From assembly GCA_045534445.1 (NCBI GenBank), contig JAZSJQ010000074.1:1-45082 (forward strand): a stretch of 45,082 nucleotides of DNA, written 5' to 3'. The position numbers and the translations under genes were made by a program. Position 1 is the first letter of the stretch. Each line of letters opens with the position of its first letter. Positions 15,926 through 23,871 of this stretch are shown piece after piece. The stretch is from JAISGQ01 sp045534445. Lineage in GTDB: Bacteria; Bacillota; Clostridia; Oscillospirales; Acutalibacteraceae. The notes beneath the pieces are model-generated. The model saw nothing but the letters and a program-made list of their open reading frames with translations. It was not told the DNA's origin and did no database searches.

Positions 15926-16179
15926 AGAAGCCCTCCTATCACGCCGCCGACTATAGCGGCGACCGCAAGTGAGATGACCTGAGAGATAAGATTTTCCCAC
16001 CTCTGTGCAGGCTTGCCGTGAAGCTGTTCGAGAGATTTTTCAAGCTTGCCTATGGCAAGGAGCACGTTGTCAAGCTGAGTGCTTATCCTCGTCTGAGCAA
16101 TGGCGGAATCGTTTGCCTTACTGTACAGCACGCTGATGTCCTTCTCGCATTTTGCGAGCCTTATGTCCAAAGCCTCCAT
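15922..16179 (-). CDS. XhlA-like coiled-coil membrane protein
   Basis: An 85-residue protein: ~55 residues of coiled coil (IRLAKCEKDISVLYSKAN ... LEKSLEQLH), then a C-terminal membrane segment VISLAVAAIVGGVIGGLL. This is the layout of PBSX XhlA, which associates with holin and endolysin. The ATG at 16179 shares one base with the endolysin stop codon, so the start is well fixed despite a longer open frame upstream. Confidence 0.8.
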   Translation of the reverse strand: MEALDIRLAKCEKDISVLYSKANDSAIAQTRISTQLDNVLLAIGKLEKSLEQLHGKPAQRWENLISQVISLAVAAIVGGVIGGLL

Positions 16180-16856
16180 CAGACCACCGCCTTGAGCTTC
16201 GCTTTTGTTTTCGGGCCTGCGATGCCGTCGGTCAAGAGACCGTGATTTGCCTGAAATGCGCGCACTGCCGCAGTTGTTTCGGGACCGAAACTGCCGTCTA
16301 CAGAAAGCTTGTAGCCGCATTTATTAAGCATCCACTGCACCCAGCGCACGCCCTCATTTCTGTCGCCCCTGCGCACAGCGGTCTTCGGCTCCTCGTAGGG
16401 GCAGGGCTCACTGCCGCCGAAGGTCTGAACGTTTATCGTTCTGTTTCCCGTATTCTTCTGAAAGCTCTTTGTATCGCGTACAGCCACATGGACGAACTTC
16501 CTCTTTGTATAAAGAATAATGCCCTTGAAGCCCACTGATTCAGCCGCTTTTGCCACCTCTGCAGCATCGACGCCGGGTACGATAATATCCGCCGCCTTGC
16601 CCTTTAAGTGGTTGCTTCCTGCTACACCGCCCACAGCGGCATTGTGCCTTACACATCTATAGGCTGAATTTATATTTACAGGTCTGCCGAGCTTTTCACG
16701 AAGCTTCTGCAGAAGAGTAACGAGCTTTTCCTCAACAAGTGTTGCAGAGCAGCAGTTTTTGCCCTTGCAGTGAAACTCCTCCAGACGGAAATTGCCCGAA
16801 AGCCTTGCTTCTGCACCTTTTTTATATCTCTTTACTGCCAAACGCCGCCACCTCAC
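16179..16856 (-). CDS. Endolysin: M15-type peptidase with C-terminal peptidoglycan-binding domain
   Basis: A 225-residue wall hydrolase. The N-terminal peptidase (about residues 20-130) has INSAYRCVRHN, the zinc ligands in SNHLKGKAADI, and the third histidine in KFVHVAV. The C-terminal 65 residues are a peptidoglycan-binding type 1 domain (VRWVQWMLNKCGYKLSVDG, FGPETTAAVRAFQ). The GTG at 16856 overlaps the preceding stop; a TTG at 16841 with GAGGTGG at good distance is an equally plausible start, giving 220 residues. Confidence 0.9.
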   Translation of the reverse strand: MRWRRLAVKRYKKGAEARLSGNFRLEEFHCKGKNCCSATLVEEKLVTLLQKLREKLGRPVNINSAYRCVRHNAAVGGVAGSNHLKGKAADIIVPGVDAAEVAKAAESVGFKGIILYTKRKFVHVAVRDTKSFQKNTGNRTINVQTFGGSEPCPYEEPKTAVRRGDRNEGVRWVQWMLNKCGYKLSVDGSFGPETTAAVRAFQANHGLLTDGIAGPKTKAKLKAVV

Positions 16857-17257
16857 ATAGCTTCTTCAAGCCACGAATCGATGTATTCCTGACCTACCAG
16901 TGACGGAAGTACACCGAAATTGAATCGGCGCAGAGTGATCACCTGATCGTCACCTGCCACCATCGCCTGCGCCTGGACAGAGCCCTCCTGCGCAGTTACC
17001 TCGTCGGTAAGAACAAACTCCAGCACACCGTTTTCCGCGTCGATAACAGCACCGTCCACCCACGCGGTAGTCTCACCGTCGGGAAGCTGACAGAAAAGAC
17101 GTGTCTTATGCTCAGAAAGGTTTATCTTTTTTTCGTCGGGATTGTCGCAGTCACTGAGCGTAATGCGCACACGGCGTGAATTACCGTCGTACTGCATTAC
17201 ACAGAATGTCTGTATGGATTCATTTATATCAATGTTAATGGGTATGCAATCCTGCAA
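16853..17257 (-). CDS. BppU-like baseplate protein (N-terminal domain)
   Basis: A 134-residue beta-rich protein resembling the N-terminal domain of upper baseplate proteins: a lead-in INIDINESIQTFCVMQYDGNSRRVRITL, then LFCQLPDGETTAWVDGAVID. It would sit at the tail tip and connect receptor-binding parts. It starts with TTG after AAGGAGGG, 2 nt downstream of the preceding gene. No receptor-binding C-terminal extension is present. Confidence 0.7.
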   Translation of the reverse strand: MQDCIPINIDINESIQTFCVMQYDGNSRRVRITLSDCDNPDEKKINLSEHKTRLFCQLPDGETTAWVDGAVIDAENGVLEFVLTDEVTAQEGSVQAQAMVAGDDQVITLRRFNFGVLPSLVGQEYIDSWLEEAM

Positions 17258-17259
17258 TC

Positions 17260-17910
17260 TTAGCCCTCCTTAATGTATGTTATGCGAAGCTTTACAGCCT
17301 CACGGTCAAAACGTCCGTATCTCGAAAGAGCATAGCTTGAATCGGCATCAAGACACAGACCTTTTATACTTCCGTCCCTCAGTCCTTCGCCGACAGAGGC
17401 AAGCAGGGGCACCCACTTACCCTGTCCGCGGGCAAACACAGGCGTACCGCTGTCAGCCGCGCCGAGGTCGGTACCGTCCTCCCATCGGGAAGGCGGAGAG
17501 GAAAAGTTGTGCATTTTTATGCCTGTGTGGCAGTTCGCCTCACCGTGAGTACTGCTGAGACGCTTTAAGTAAAGCTCGACAGACACTATCTGCGCGTCCT
17601 TCAGGTCTTCCTTTATCTGAGAAACAGGGAAAAACATAAGGCTTCTTCTGACAGTCGCCTTTGTTCCGCCGTATGAGCCTACGATAAGCTGAGAGGAATA
17701 GCCTGTTTCCTTGCCGCCTGTACCCCAGTAGATTTCCGCATCGGAAAGTGCGTAGGTCTTTGTGACAGCCTGCTCGTCGGGAAACACCCTCTGCCACTGC
17801 CCGTTTTTATATGCATTTACCTGCATTACATCCTCAAAGCCGCTGCCCTTATGTATCTTCACCGCATTGACAGCGGCAAAATCCGTACCGTTATATGTTT
17901 TTATCGCCAT
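17260..17910 (-). CDS. Tail-tip/fibre protein with DNRLRE-like beta domain
   Basis: 216 residues. The N-terminal 45 residues (AIKTYNGTDFAAVNAVKIHK, then NGQWQRVF) look like a short attachment domain common in phage tail-tip proteins. The rest resembles DNRLRE/carbohydrate-binding-type beta sandwiches (SLMFFPVSQIKEDLKDAQIVSVELYL). Probable surface-contact protein, by sequence style and position. AAGGAG precedes the ATG. Confidence 0.65.
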   Translation of the reverse strand: MAIKTYNGTDFAAVNAVKIHKGSGFEDVMQVNAYKNGQWQRVFPDEQAVTKTYALSDAEIYWGTGGKETGYSSQLIVGSYGGTKATVRRSLMFFPVSQIKEDLKDAQIVSVELYLKRLSSTHGEANCHTGIKMHNFSSPPSRWEDGTDLGAADSGTPVFARGQGKWVPLLASVGEGLRDGSIKGLCLDADSSYALSRYGRFDREAVKLRITYIKEG

Positions 17911-17919
17911 AACCGCTCC

Positions 17920-18483
17920 TTATGCCGTGACAAACCACAGGTCACCCTCTGCGGCTTCTGACGGCTCTTCCGTTCCGACGTAAAGCTTTCTGCCCGTTTC
18001 GGTACAGGGAGAGGAGGCTATCTTTTCAATGGCGGTAAGTGTTGTACCGTCGATGATTATTCTGAAAAGAGCTATCTGGTTTACATCGCCTGCGGAAAGC
18101 AGGTCGCTTGTTCTGAGTGCAGGGTCAACAGGTGCTGAGCTTGCAGAGCCTGTCACTATGGTAAACACAAGCTCGTCAGCAGTGTTCGAACTGCCTCTTG
18201 TAAACTGCGCCACAACAAGGTCGTGACGGGAAAGTCCCTGAGTGCCGCTCATTACCGTCAGGTCTTCACTTTCGCCCTTCGGCACATAAAGCACATAGCC
18301 CATATTTGAAGCTCCGCCGCCTCTGAGCCTTACCGCATTGTCACTGACCCTCTCACAGACAAGAGAGCCGAGTATGCCGCTTTTTTCTCCCATCAGGGCA
18401 TTGTGGATAAACGCATCGTCATCAGCAGTGATATGAGCACTTGCCTCTGACGGAGTATTGATTGTAATTGCCTTCTGACTCAA
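17920..18483 (-). CDS. Baseplate/tail-tip structural protein
   Basis: 187 residues, beta-rich. It begins with TINTPSEASAHITADDDAFI, and a middle part RHDLVVAQFTRGSSNTADELVF resembles tail-tip proteins encoded just after the tail-associated protein in Firmicute siphophages. It starts with TTG after AAAGGAA. Exact role not known. Confidence 0.6.
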   Translation of the reverse strand: MSQKAITINTPSEASAHITADDDAFIHNALMGEKSGILGSLVCERVSDNAVRLRGGGASNMGYVLYVPKGESEDLTVMSGTQGLSRHDLVVAQFTRGSSNTADELVFTIVTGSASSAPVDPALRTSDLLSAGDVNQIALFRIIIDGTTLTAIEKIASSPCTETGRKLYVGTEEPSEAAEGDLWFVTA

Positions 18484-18500
18484 ATTATCATTCCTTTCTT

Positions 18501-19493
18501 TCAGGAAAGTGTGTGCGTGATCTTCACGCTGTTTTCTTCTATGACAAGGCGTACAGCGGACACCCTCAACGGTGCATACAGACCTGTCAAAAGGTCCCTT
18601 ACTCCTGCAATATCACCAAGTTCAAGCTTTGCATCGCTTTCGCCCACGGAAATTTCAAGACTGCTTGTTTCCCCCAGTCCCATAAGTTTTCGCCTTGCCG
18701 CCTCTTCAAGCGCTCCGCCTGCCTCAACACCTGAGTAGTCATAGATATATGTGCTCAGATTTTCCTCCTCGGGAATCCCCTCCGCAGAAGGATCCTTTGT
18801 GATCTTTCCGCTCGGAAGCCTCCAGAGGGATACTATCTCACGGTTTTCAAGAGTACCCTGACCGAGAGCGATTATGTGGTTGTACATTTCACCCTGTTTT
18901 GTTGACGTAAGGGAAGAATTGTACTCCTGGGAAAATTCTATTCTGTCGCTGTAATCAACGGAAGCCTCCGCTCCGATGGTGATCATTCCATCAGAGAAGC
19001 TCACCGTAAGCCTTGCATTCTGCTCAGAAAGCAGTGTTTCTGCCGCAGAAAGCAGGGATTTGTAGCGTATTTTGCCGCTGCACACTATGCCGCTGTCGGC
19101 TGTGTCAACGGAAACATAGGCAGGACCTCTCCCGAGGAATGCCGACAGCATGGAATTAGCCTCCATGCTGTCAACAACATAGTGAGTTTCTCCCTCGGGA
19201 GGGAGAACCGCAAATCTGTCCAGCAGACCTCGCCAGCAGGTGCCGCATATGCGTATTCTCCCGTCGGAGGCAGAATGAATTATCTTCTCAACTCTGCCGC
19301 CCCAGCCCGTATCGGGCACATAGATATAAAAGCCGCACTCAATGGGGCTTTCAGCCCAGATATTTTCGTCTATGGTAAGCTCAAAATCGTTATCGGCATT
19401 TTCCGTACTGAGTCCTATCTGGGCATCAAATCTTATAAAGCAGGATATTTCGCCTGTTTCTCTGAAACTGCTGTCTGCGGCTATCAGCTCCAC
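18501..19493 (-). CDS. Tail-tip protein, siphovirus Gp37-like
   Basis: 330 residues, similar in layout to ReqiPepy6 Gp37-like/tail-associated proteins: an N-terminal beta region with ETGEISCFIRFDAQIGLST, a WRGLLDRF segment, and a C-terminal domain ending SAVRLVIEENSVKITHTL. It starts with GTG overlapping the end of the distal tail gene by 10 nt. No peptidase domain is attached, so wall digestion must come from elsewhere. Confidence 0.72.
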   Translation of the reverse strand: MELIAADSSFRETGEISCFIRFDAQIGLSTENADNDFELTIDENIWAESPIECGFYIYVPDTGWGGRVEKIIHSASDGRIRICGTCWRGLLDRFAVLPPEGETHYVVDSMEANSMLSAFLGRGPAYVSVDTADSGIVCSGKIRYKSLLSAAETLLSEQNARLTVSFSDGMITIGAEASVDYSDRIEFSQEYNSSLTSTKQGEMYNHIIALGQGTLENREIVSLWRLPSGKITKDPSAEGIPEEENLSTYIYDYSGVEAGGALEEAARRKLMGLGETSSLEISVGESDAKLELGDIAGVRDLLTGLYAPLRVSAVRLVIEENSVKITHTLS

Positions 19494-20317
19494 TCGGGTT
19501 CACTCCTTTGCTTGATAAGAGTTATATCCATGCCGATCTCCCCTGTGCATTCCACAAGAGATGCTCCGGCAGGAGCAAAGGTGAAAATATTGCCGTTTTT
19601 AAGTCGGCAGTCGAATATATTGGTCTTTTCTCCCGTTGCGGATATTTTGTAAATGGTTCTTTCCGTCTGGTCGATAACCGCGCTTTCCCCTTCTGCAAGA
19701 ATAACATCAAGTCCCATGGCGGCTCCTCCTACGGAAAATCTCGGATTCTCCGCAGGACCGAAAATTCTTATTATCATGGGTGAACGTGCATAGTGGTCAT
19801 TCTGCAGACTTTCCTCTCTTGTCAGAGAAGAATAGCGATAGGGGTATTTTTTCGGATACTTATGCCCTTCCTCGTCCTTTTCCGCTCTGAAGCTGAAGGA
19901 AAACTTCCGCTCGGTACACCAGCAGGGATTCTGGGGAAAGAAGGAAAGGGTCAGCTTCACACAATAAGGCCAGTCCTTTGATACTGTCTTTTCTCCTGCG
20001 CTTGCATAACAGCAAAGATACTGTTCTCCCACATAAAGCCTGCCGGGAATCAGCGACTCCATATCCTGTGCCATTGTGTCAGACAGGGCGTTCATCGCCT
20101 CATTGAACTGCTCATCATTATCGGCATAGACATAAAGGGTCAGCTTTCTCTGTTCAGAGGCTCTGCGCCTTGATACTACCCTGCCTCCGTCATTGAGAGG
20201 ACGGGAGGCAAAGCCGAGATTCCACGAAAAATCATAAAGCTCGCTTTTCTCGGTAAAATAGGGCTTTCTGTCAAGGTGCAGAACTGTGCCCTTTGAATTT
20301 ACATATGTAATTTCCAA
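19484..20317 (-). CDS. Distal tail (Dit-like) protein
   Basis: 277 residues. The N-terminal pattern YDFSWNLGFASRPLNDGGRVVSRRRASEQRKLTLYVYADNDEQF is typical of Dit/phage tail-component families that form the ring joining tail tube and baseplate. The C-terminal part (VDQTERTIYKISATGEKTNIF-like) resembles the galectin-like half. It starts with TTG, 12 nt after the tape measure gene. Confidence 0.75.
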   Translation of the reverse strand: MEITYVNSKGTVLHLDRKPYFTEKSELYDFSWNLGFASRPLNDGGRVVSRRRASEQRKLTLYVYADNDEQFNEAMNALSDTMAQDMESLIPGRLYVGEQYLCCYASAGEKTVSKDWPYCVKLTLSFFPQNPCWCTERKFSFSFRAEKDEEGHKYPKKYPYRYSSLTREESLQNDHYARSPMIIRIFGPAENPRFSVGGAAMGLDVILAEGESAVIDQTERTIYKISATGEKTNIFDCRLKNGNIFTFAPAGASLVECTGEIGMDITLIKQRSEPEWS

Positions 20318-20329
20318 GCATCTGCCCCC

Positions 20330-21133
20330 TTATTTGTATTCGCGCACAAGCGTCGCGAAGGTTCGTCTGTCAAGCTCTATACTCTGTCTGCTGCCCGAAA
20401 GAAGCTCGATAAGCGTATCAAGCTTTCGGGACAGAATGTCTTCAGTCACAGCAGATGCTTCTGCTTTTCTCTCAGGGAATGCCGTCTGCGCATCAAATTC
20501 GCCGTCATTCTTTCTGAGGCTTATTCTGTTTGTCTCAGCGGCAATGACAGCACCCTGAGCCAGACCTGCGGAGGCTTTCTGAACCTCGCCTGCCATATCC
20601 TGCATACCGATGACCATACCCTCTGCGGTAAAGCGTCCCACCTCGCGCATGACTCGGGACGGCGACGCAATGCCCAGAGCCTTTCTCATGGTGGAGGCAA
20701 CACTGTTTGCAATGCTTTTTGCCTTCGCAATGATCGCACCCTGCTTGGAGGCAAGTCCGTTAATGAGTCCCTGTCCGAAATCCGACATTATCGCTCTGCC
20801 TCCCGAAACAGTGCCGCGTACGGTGGAAAGTATACCGTTTCCCACTGCCTGTGCCGCAGGTCTTACTTCATTGGAAGCCGCCATCACAGAACCCGATATG
20901 CTCATGCAGGCACCGGCAACAGACCTTGCGGCATCTGCAAGAGGTCTGTCAAGTCCGGCACTTATACTGCCGCCTGTTGCCGCAAGCAGCTCGCCCAGTG
21001 TTCTTACTTTTTCTCCCTGTTCTCCGCTCATTATGCCAAGCGTTGTAAGAGATGTGAAAGCGCCGTCCAGCCCCTTTGAAAAAGGAGCAGTATCAAGTAT
21101 CAGACTTGCGCTTATCGTTCCTGCGTCTATCAT
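20330..21133 (-). CDS. Very short tape measure protein
   Basis: 267 residues, against 600 to over 1500 in most siphophages. It has the usual ends: an N-terminal SASLILDTAPFSKGLDGAF and a C-terminal GLINGLASKQGAIIAKAKSIANSVASTMRKALGIASPSRVMRE-type block (residues about 125-170). The middle is missing rather than broken: the frame is intact and the ends are in register. At roughly 1.5 angstrom per residue this predicts a tail near 40 nm. AGGGGAG precedes the ATG. Confidence 0.82.
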   Translation of the reverse strand: MIDAGTISASLILDTAPFSKGLDGAFTSLTTLGIMSGEQGEKVRTLGELLAATGGSISAGLDRPLADAARSVAGACMSISGSVMAASNEVRPAAQAVGNGILSTVRGTVSGGRAIMSDFGQGLINGLASKQGAIIAKAKSIANSVASTMRKALGIASPSRVMREVGRFTAEGMVIGMQDMAGEVQKASAGLAQGAVIAAETNRISLRKNDGEFDAQTAFPERKAEASAVTEDILSRKLDTLIELLSGSRQSIELDRRTFATLVREYK

Positions 21134-21347
21134 TGAATATCACTCCCCTGCGCTGCAGCATGGAAGCTACAGCCGTTTTATTGTCGCATTTCTGCCACAC
21201 ATCGGGCACTTCGCCCGTCTCCTCTATCTTTGAAATGAGATATAGACAGACTTCGTCAAAGCACCATGCAGTGTAGCTGTCGGAAATGCCCATTATGTCA
21301 CTGGGTCTGCTCTGAAATCTCCTGACCGATGCCAGAAGCGTCAGCAT
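21093..21347 (-). CDS. Second tail assembly chaperone reading frame
   Basis: 84 residues, overlapping the first chaperone by 50 nt at its 5' end and the tape measure by 41 nt at its 3' end. Its position is that of the frameshifted extension (gpGT/Gp14-like) between chaperone and tape measure. The ATG at 21347 has AGGAG 7 nt upstream, so independent initiation is possible. Joining it to the upstream frame would need a +1 (or -2) shift rather than the more usual -1. Confidence 0.65.
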   Translation of the reverse strand: MLTLLASVRRFQSRPSDIMGISDSYTAWCFDEVCLYLISKIEETGEVPDVWQKCDNKTAVASMLQRRGVIFNDRRRNDKRKSDT

Positions 21348-21699
21348 TCGCCCGCTCCTGACGAAAGGGGATAAGTGCGCGCACACCTCCCTGCGCGAAG
21401 GCATAGATGGCTGAAAGCTGTTCGTCGGTAAGGCTTATCCCCTGTCTGCAAAGCTCATCGAAGGACGGCTCCACAAGGGCATTTTTTGCAAAGATCAGGA
21501 GAAGACGTCCCAGCTCATCAAGCTGTATCTGCGCCTTTCCTCCCTCGTTGAAAAGGTCTCTTGCGCAGGCAAGAAGCTCATTTGGAATCATGCCCTCTGC
21601 CGCCAGAGACAGCAGAGAGGGACGTCTGAGCTTTGCCCTGACACTGCCCTCCCCCGAAAAGGAAGGAAGCTCTACATCAAAAACGGTCTCATGCATCAT
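21298..21699 (-). CDS. Tail assembly chaperone
   Basis: 133 residues, mainly helical after an N-terminal beta part (LPSFSGEGSVRAKLRRPSLLSL). Its size and its place between tail tube and tape measure match the gpG/gp13-type chaperones that coat the tape measure during assembly. Its ATG overlaps the tail tube stop codon. Confidence 0.7.
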   Translation of the reverse strand: MMHETVFDVELPSFSGEGSVRAKLRRPSLLSLAAEGMIPNELLACARDLFNEGGKAQIQLDELGRLLLIFAKNALVEPSFDELCRQGISLTDEQLSAIYAFAQGGVRALIPFRQERANADASGIGQEISEQTQ

Positions 21700-22397
21700 A
21701 TGGCGCTACCCTTTACAAATCCTTCCGCTGTTCTGTATACGCAGTCGCCTGCATTAAGAGAAATACCCTGAACGGTCATTGCGGTAACCGCAACAAATTC
21801 CTGACCTTCCTGCGCATCAGAAGGAAGGTCGGAGGCCTTTTCAAGATACACGGGCATTGCATCGAGACAGTCGATAAGAAGCTGTGTCTTGCCGCCCTCT
21901 GCTCTTGACTTGAGGGTATATTCGGGGCTTACAAACTCGCCGTCCTCAAAATTGAAGGAGGCGGTTGAGCCGAAACAGCCGGGGAAGGTAAAGCGATAGT
22001 AGCACTTTGTTGCACCGTCGTAGTCCTTTTCCTCGGAATATATCCTTAAAATGAAACGGGTGTGTTCTGCCGCCTCACCTGCAACAGGTGCACTGTAGCT
22101 TTCAAAATTGCCTTCGGAGTCGTAGCTGACACTGCCTCCCTGAGCAAAAGCAACAAGCTCGGGAGAAAATACAACGTCCTTGAGCTTTATGTTGTAGCCC
22201 TTGAGAATATCCTCAAGCACATTCTGAGCAAGAATGGTATTCCTTGTGCGAAGCTCCTCCTCCTTGCCCTCGGAAAGAACAGGCTCGGGAGTCACGCTCT
22301 TTGCGCTTGTAAATCTGAAAAAGCGCGGAGTCTCCTCCATTGTGATGATCTCAGCGCCGCTGATATTTGCAATGGGGCTTGAATTTACTTTTCCCAT
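21696..22397 (-). CDS. Major tail (tube) protein
   Basis: 233 residues, predicted beta-rich. It fits siphophage tail tube proteins by size, position before the chaperones and composition, with an acidic N-terminal half and an added C-terminal segment (EKASDLPSDAQEGQEFVAVT) that may be a small decoration domain. GAAAGGAA precedes the ATG. Recognition is by context more than by motif. Confidence 0.7.
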   Translation of the reverse strand: MGKVNSSPIANISGAEIITMEETPRFFRFTSAKSVTPEPVLSEGKEEELRTRNTILAQNVLEDILKGYNIKLKDVVFSPELVAFAQGGSVSYDSEGNFESYSAPVAGEAAEHTRFILRIYSEEKDYDGATKCYYRFTFPGCFGSTASFNFEDGEFVSPEYTLKSRAEGGKTQLLIDCLDAMPVYLEKASDLPSDAQEGQEFVAVTAMTVQGISLNAGDCVYRTAEGFVKGSAI

Positions 22398-22492
22398 ATC
22401 AAATTCCTTTCTTTGTGTTTTTATGCCGCGCCCGTTTCTGCCTTAACCCTTATCATGTCTGCGATGTTACGATGCAGTGTGGGCGCGGTATA

Positions 22493-22852
22493 TCATGCGT
22501 TCATTCCGTACTGAACGCGGTAATCAAGATAGCAGGCATATGCCTTGTATATGTCATTTACGGTACAGGCACCCACACCCTCGCAGGGTCTGAGCGCACC
22601 CTCTGCAACAAGAAAGCCAAGTGCCTTCTCTGCCTTGTGCTTCAGCTCACAGAGAGCGGAGAAGCGTCCCACGGGCGCATAGAGATGTATTCTTATCACC
22701 TCAGAGCCTGTTACGGCGCCGCTGTCGGGATAAGCACCCAGATACTGCACAACGCAGTAGGGAGAGGTGCATATGCCGTCGTGAGCGGCAGGCATACATA
22801 CCTCGATGCCGCTTTCTTTCAGAGCATCAGCGCATCTTTTTATCTGTCTCAG
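22493..22852 (-). CDS. Tail terminator/completion protein, apparently CTG-started
   Basis: 119 residues if started at CTG 22852: RQIKRCADALKESGIEVC leads into MPAAHDGICTSPYCVVQYLG. The first internal ATG (22795) would cut off about 19 residues that read as normal protein, while a strong GAGGAGGTG lies 5 nt before the CTG, which overlaps the previous stop codon. Family is inferred from position between the gp10-like gene and the tail tube. Confidence 0.65.
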   Translation of the reverse strand: MRQIKRCADALKESGIEVCMPAAHDGICTSPYCVVQYLGAYPDSGAVTGSEVIRIHLYAPVGRFSALCELKHKAEKALGFLVAEGALRPCEGVGACTVNDIYKAYACYLDYRVQYGMNA

Positions 22853-23205
22853 AGCCGCACCTCCTCAACCGCCTTCACCGTACCCTGAAGAATGGATTTA
22901 TAATTATTCAGAATAGTGGGGAAGAGTATGCTGTATCTGCCGCCGTAGCTGAGCTCAAGGTCGGGAGAATAATACATTCTTCCGACTATCGAAACGCACT
23001 TTTTCCCGAAATGGAAGCCGAAGGACGTGCCTTTAAGAGTCCTTCGCGCGTTGCCTGTACGGTCTCTCCACGGTGCATTCTGCTTTGCATAGGCCTGAAG
23101 CATGGCAGCAGACTCACCGAAATAATTGTCAACGGCAATATCCGCATTCGCCTTGAGCTTAAAAAGCTTCATTTTTACATCAAGGTCATTCATCGTAAGG
23201 CTCAT
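22849..23205 (-). CDS. HK97 gp10-like head-tail joining/minor tail protein
   Basis: 118 residues. The N-terminal helix (KLKANADIAVDNYFGESAAM) and the block YAKQNAPWRDRTGNARRTL match the gp10 family (residues about 35-60), followed by YSPDLELSYGGRYSIL. ATG 23205 has AAAGGG at good distance; ATG 23211 is an alternative. It overlaps the upstream gene by 20 nt. Confidence 0.78.
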   Translation of the reverse strand: MSLTMNDLDVKMKLFKLKANADIAVDNYFGESAAMLQAYAKQNAPWRDRTGNARRTLKGTSFGFHFGKKCVSIVGRMYYSPDLELSYGGRYSILFPTILNNYKSILQGTVKAVEEVRL

Positions 23206-23569
23206 TATCATCCGCCCTTTCTATCAGAGAAAATCTGACAGGCAGTTCGCTGAGCTGAGACTGCACGCAGTAGCATTTTCCGTCTGCATACACGGTGTCT
23301 CCCACCGCCGGCGCCTCGCTCGACGAAACCACCGTCAGGCGCACATTGGAGGCAGTGCCGAGTATTCCCGGCACTGCGTATTTGGGGTCGGAGGGTGGGC
23401 GAAGCTTTGTGATAAAACCGCAGAGAACGCAATTTTTGCTTTCATTCTCAGATACACGGCGAACAAATTCCATTCTGGAAAGAGCATGGCGCATATTGCG
23501 GCAAAGTCTGCCGCCGCAGCCTGCAAGCCCTGTACACTCTGCTATGGCATTTCCGCAGGTATTCATCAT
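23186..23569 (-). CDS. Probable head closure (stopper) protein
   Basis: 127 residues with an unusual cysteine-rich N-terminus (six cysteines in the first ~50 residues: TCGN, ECTG, GCGG, LCRN, NCVLC), then a beta-rich part (SNVRLTVVSSSEAPAVGDTV). Position between connector and gp10-like gene suggests a stopper. The cysteines may bind a metal. Its ATG overlaps the preceding stop. Confidence 0.6.
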   Translation of the reverse strand: MMNTCGNAIAECTGLAGCGGRLCRNMRHALSRMEFVRRVSENESKNCVLCGFITKLRPPSDPKYAVPGILGTASNVRLTVVSSSEAPAVGDTVYADGKCYCVQSQLSELPVRFSLIERADDNEPYDE

Positions 23570-23856
23570 GCACCCTCCTCATCGCACCTTGTAAGGGTGC
23601 GTGTTCTGCTCGGTCTGTAGAGACGGGCAAGGGAGAGCCAGTAATCACGGGCGCTTTCGGTCTCTATTTCGGGAGTCGAAAGCGCACTGCACTCCGCAAG
23701 ACGCAGGCAGGCGTTGTAGCTTGCCTTGTCCACATCACCGCCGCACTCATTGAGCAGGGTTATAAGCTCCTGCTGAGCAAGTCCTCCGCACTCACACTCA
23801 CCCTGCAGAGGGCGAAGTCTGCCTCTCAGAAGTTCGAGTTTTTCGGAATCGGTCAT
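23566..23856 (-). CDS. Head-tail connector (adaptor) protein
   Basis: 96 residues, helical: TDSEKLELLRGRL, then ECGGLAQQELITLLNECGGDVDKASYNACLRLAEC. Matches the small helical connectors found directly after the capsid gene. ATG 23856 is preferred to TTG 23871 because GGTGG lies just upstream. Confidence 0.68.
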   Translation of the reverse strand: MTDSEKLELLRGRLRPLQGECECGGLAQQELITLLNECGGDVDKASYNACLRLAECSALSTPEIETESARDYWLSLARLYRPSRTRTLTRCDEEGA

Positions 23857-23871
23857 TTCAGCCACCTGCAA

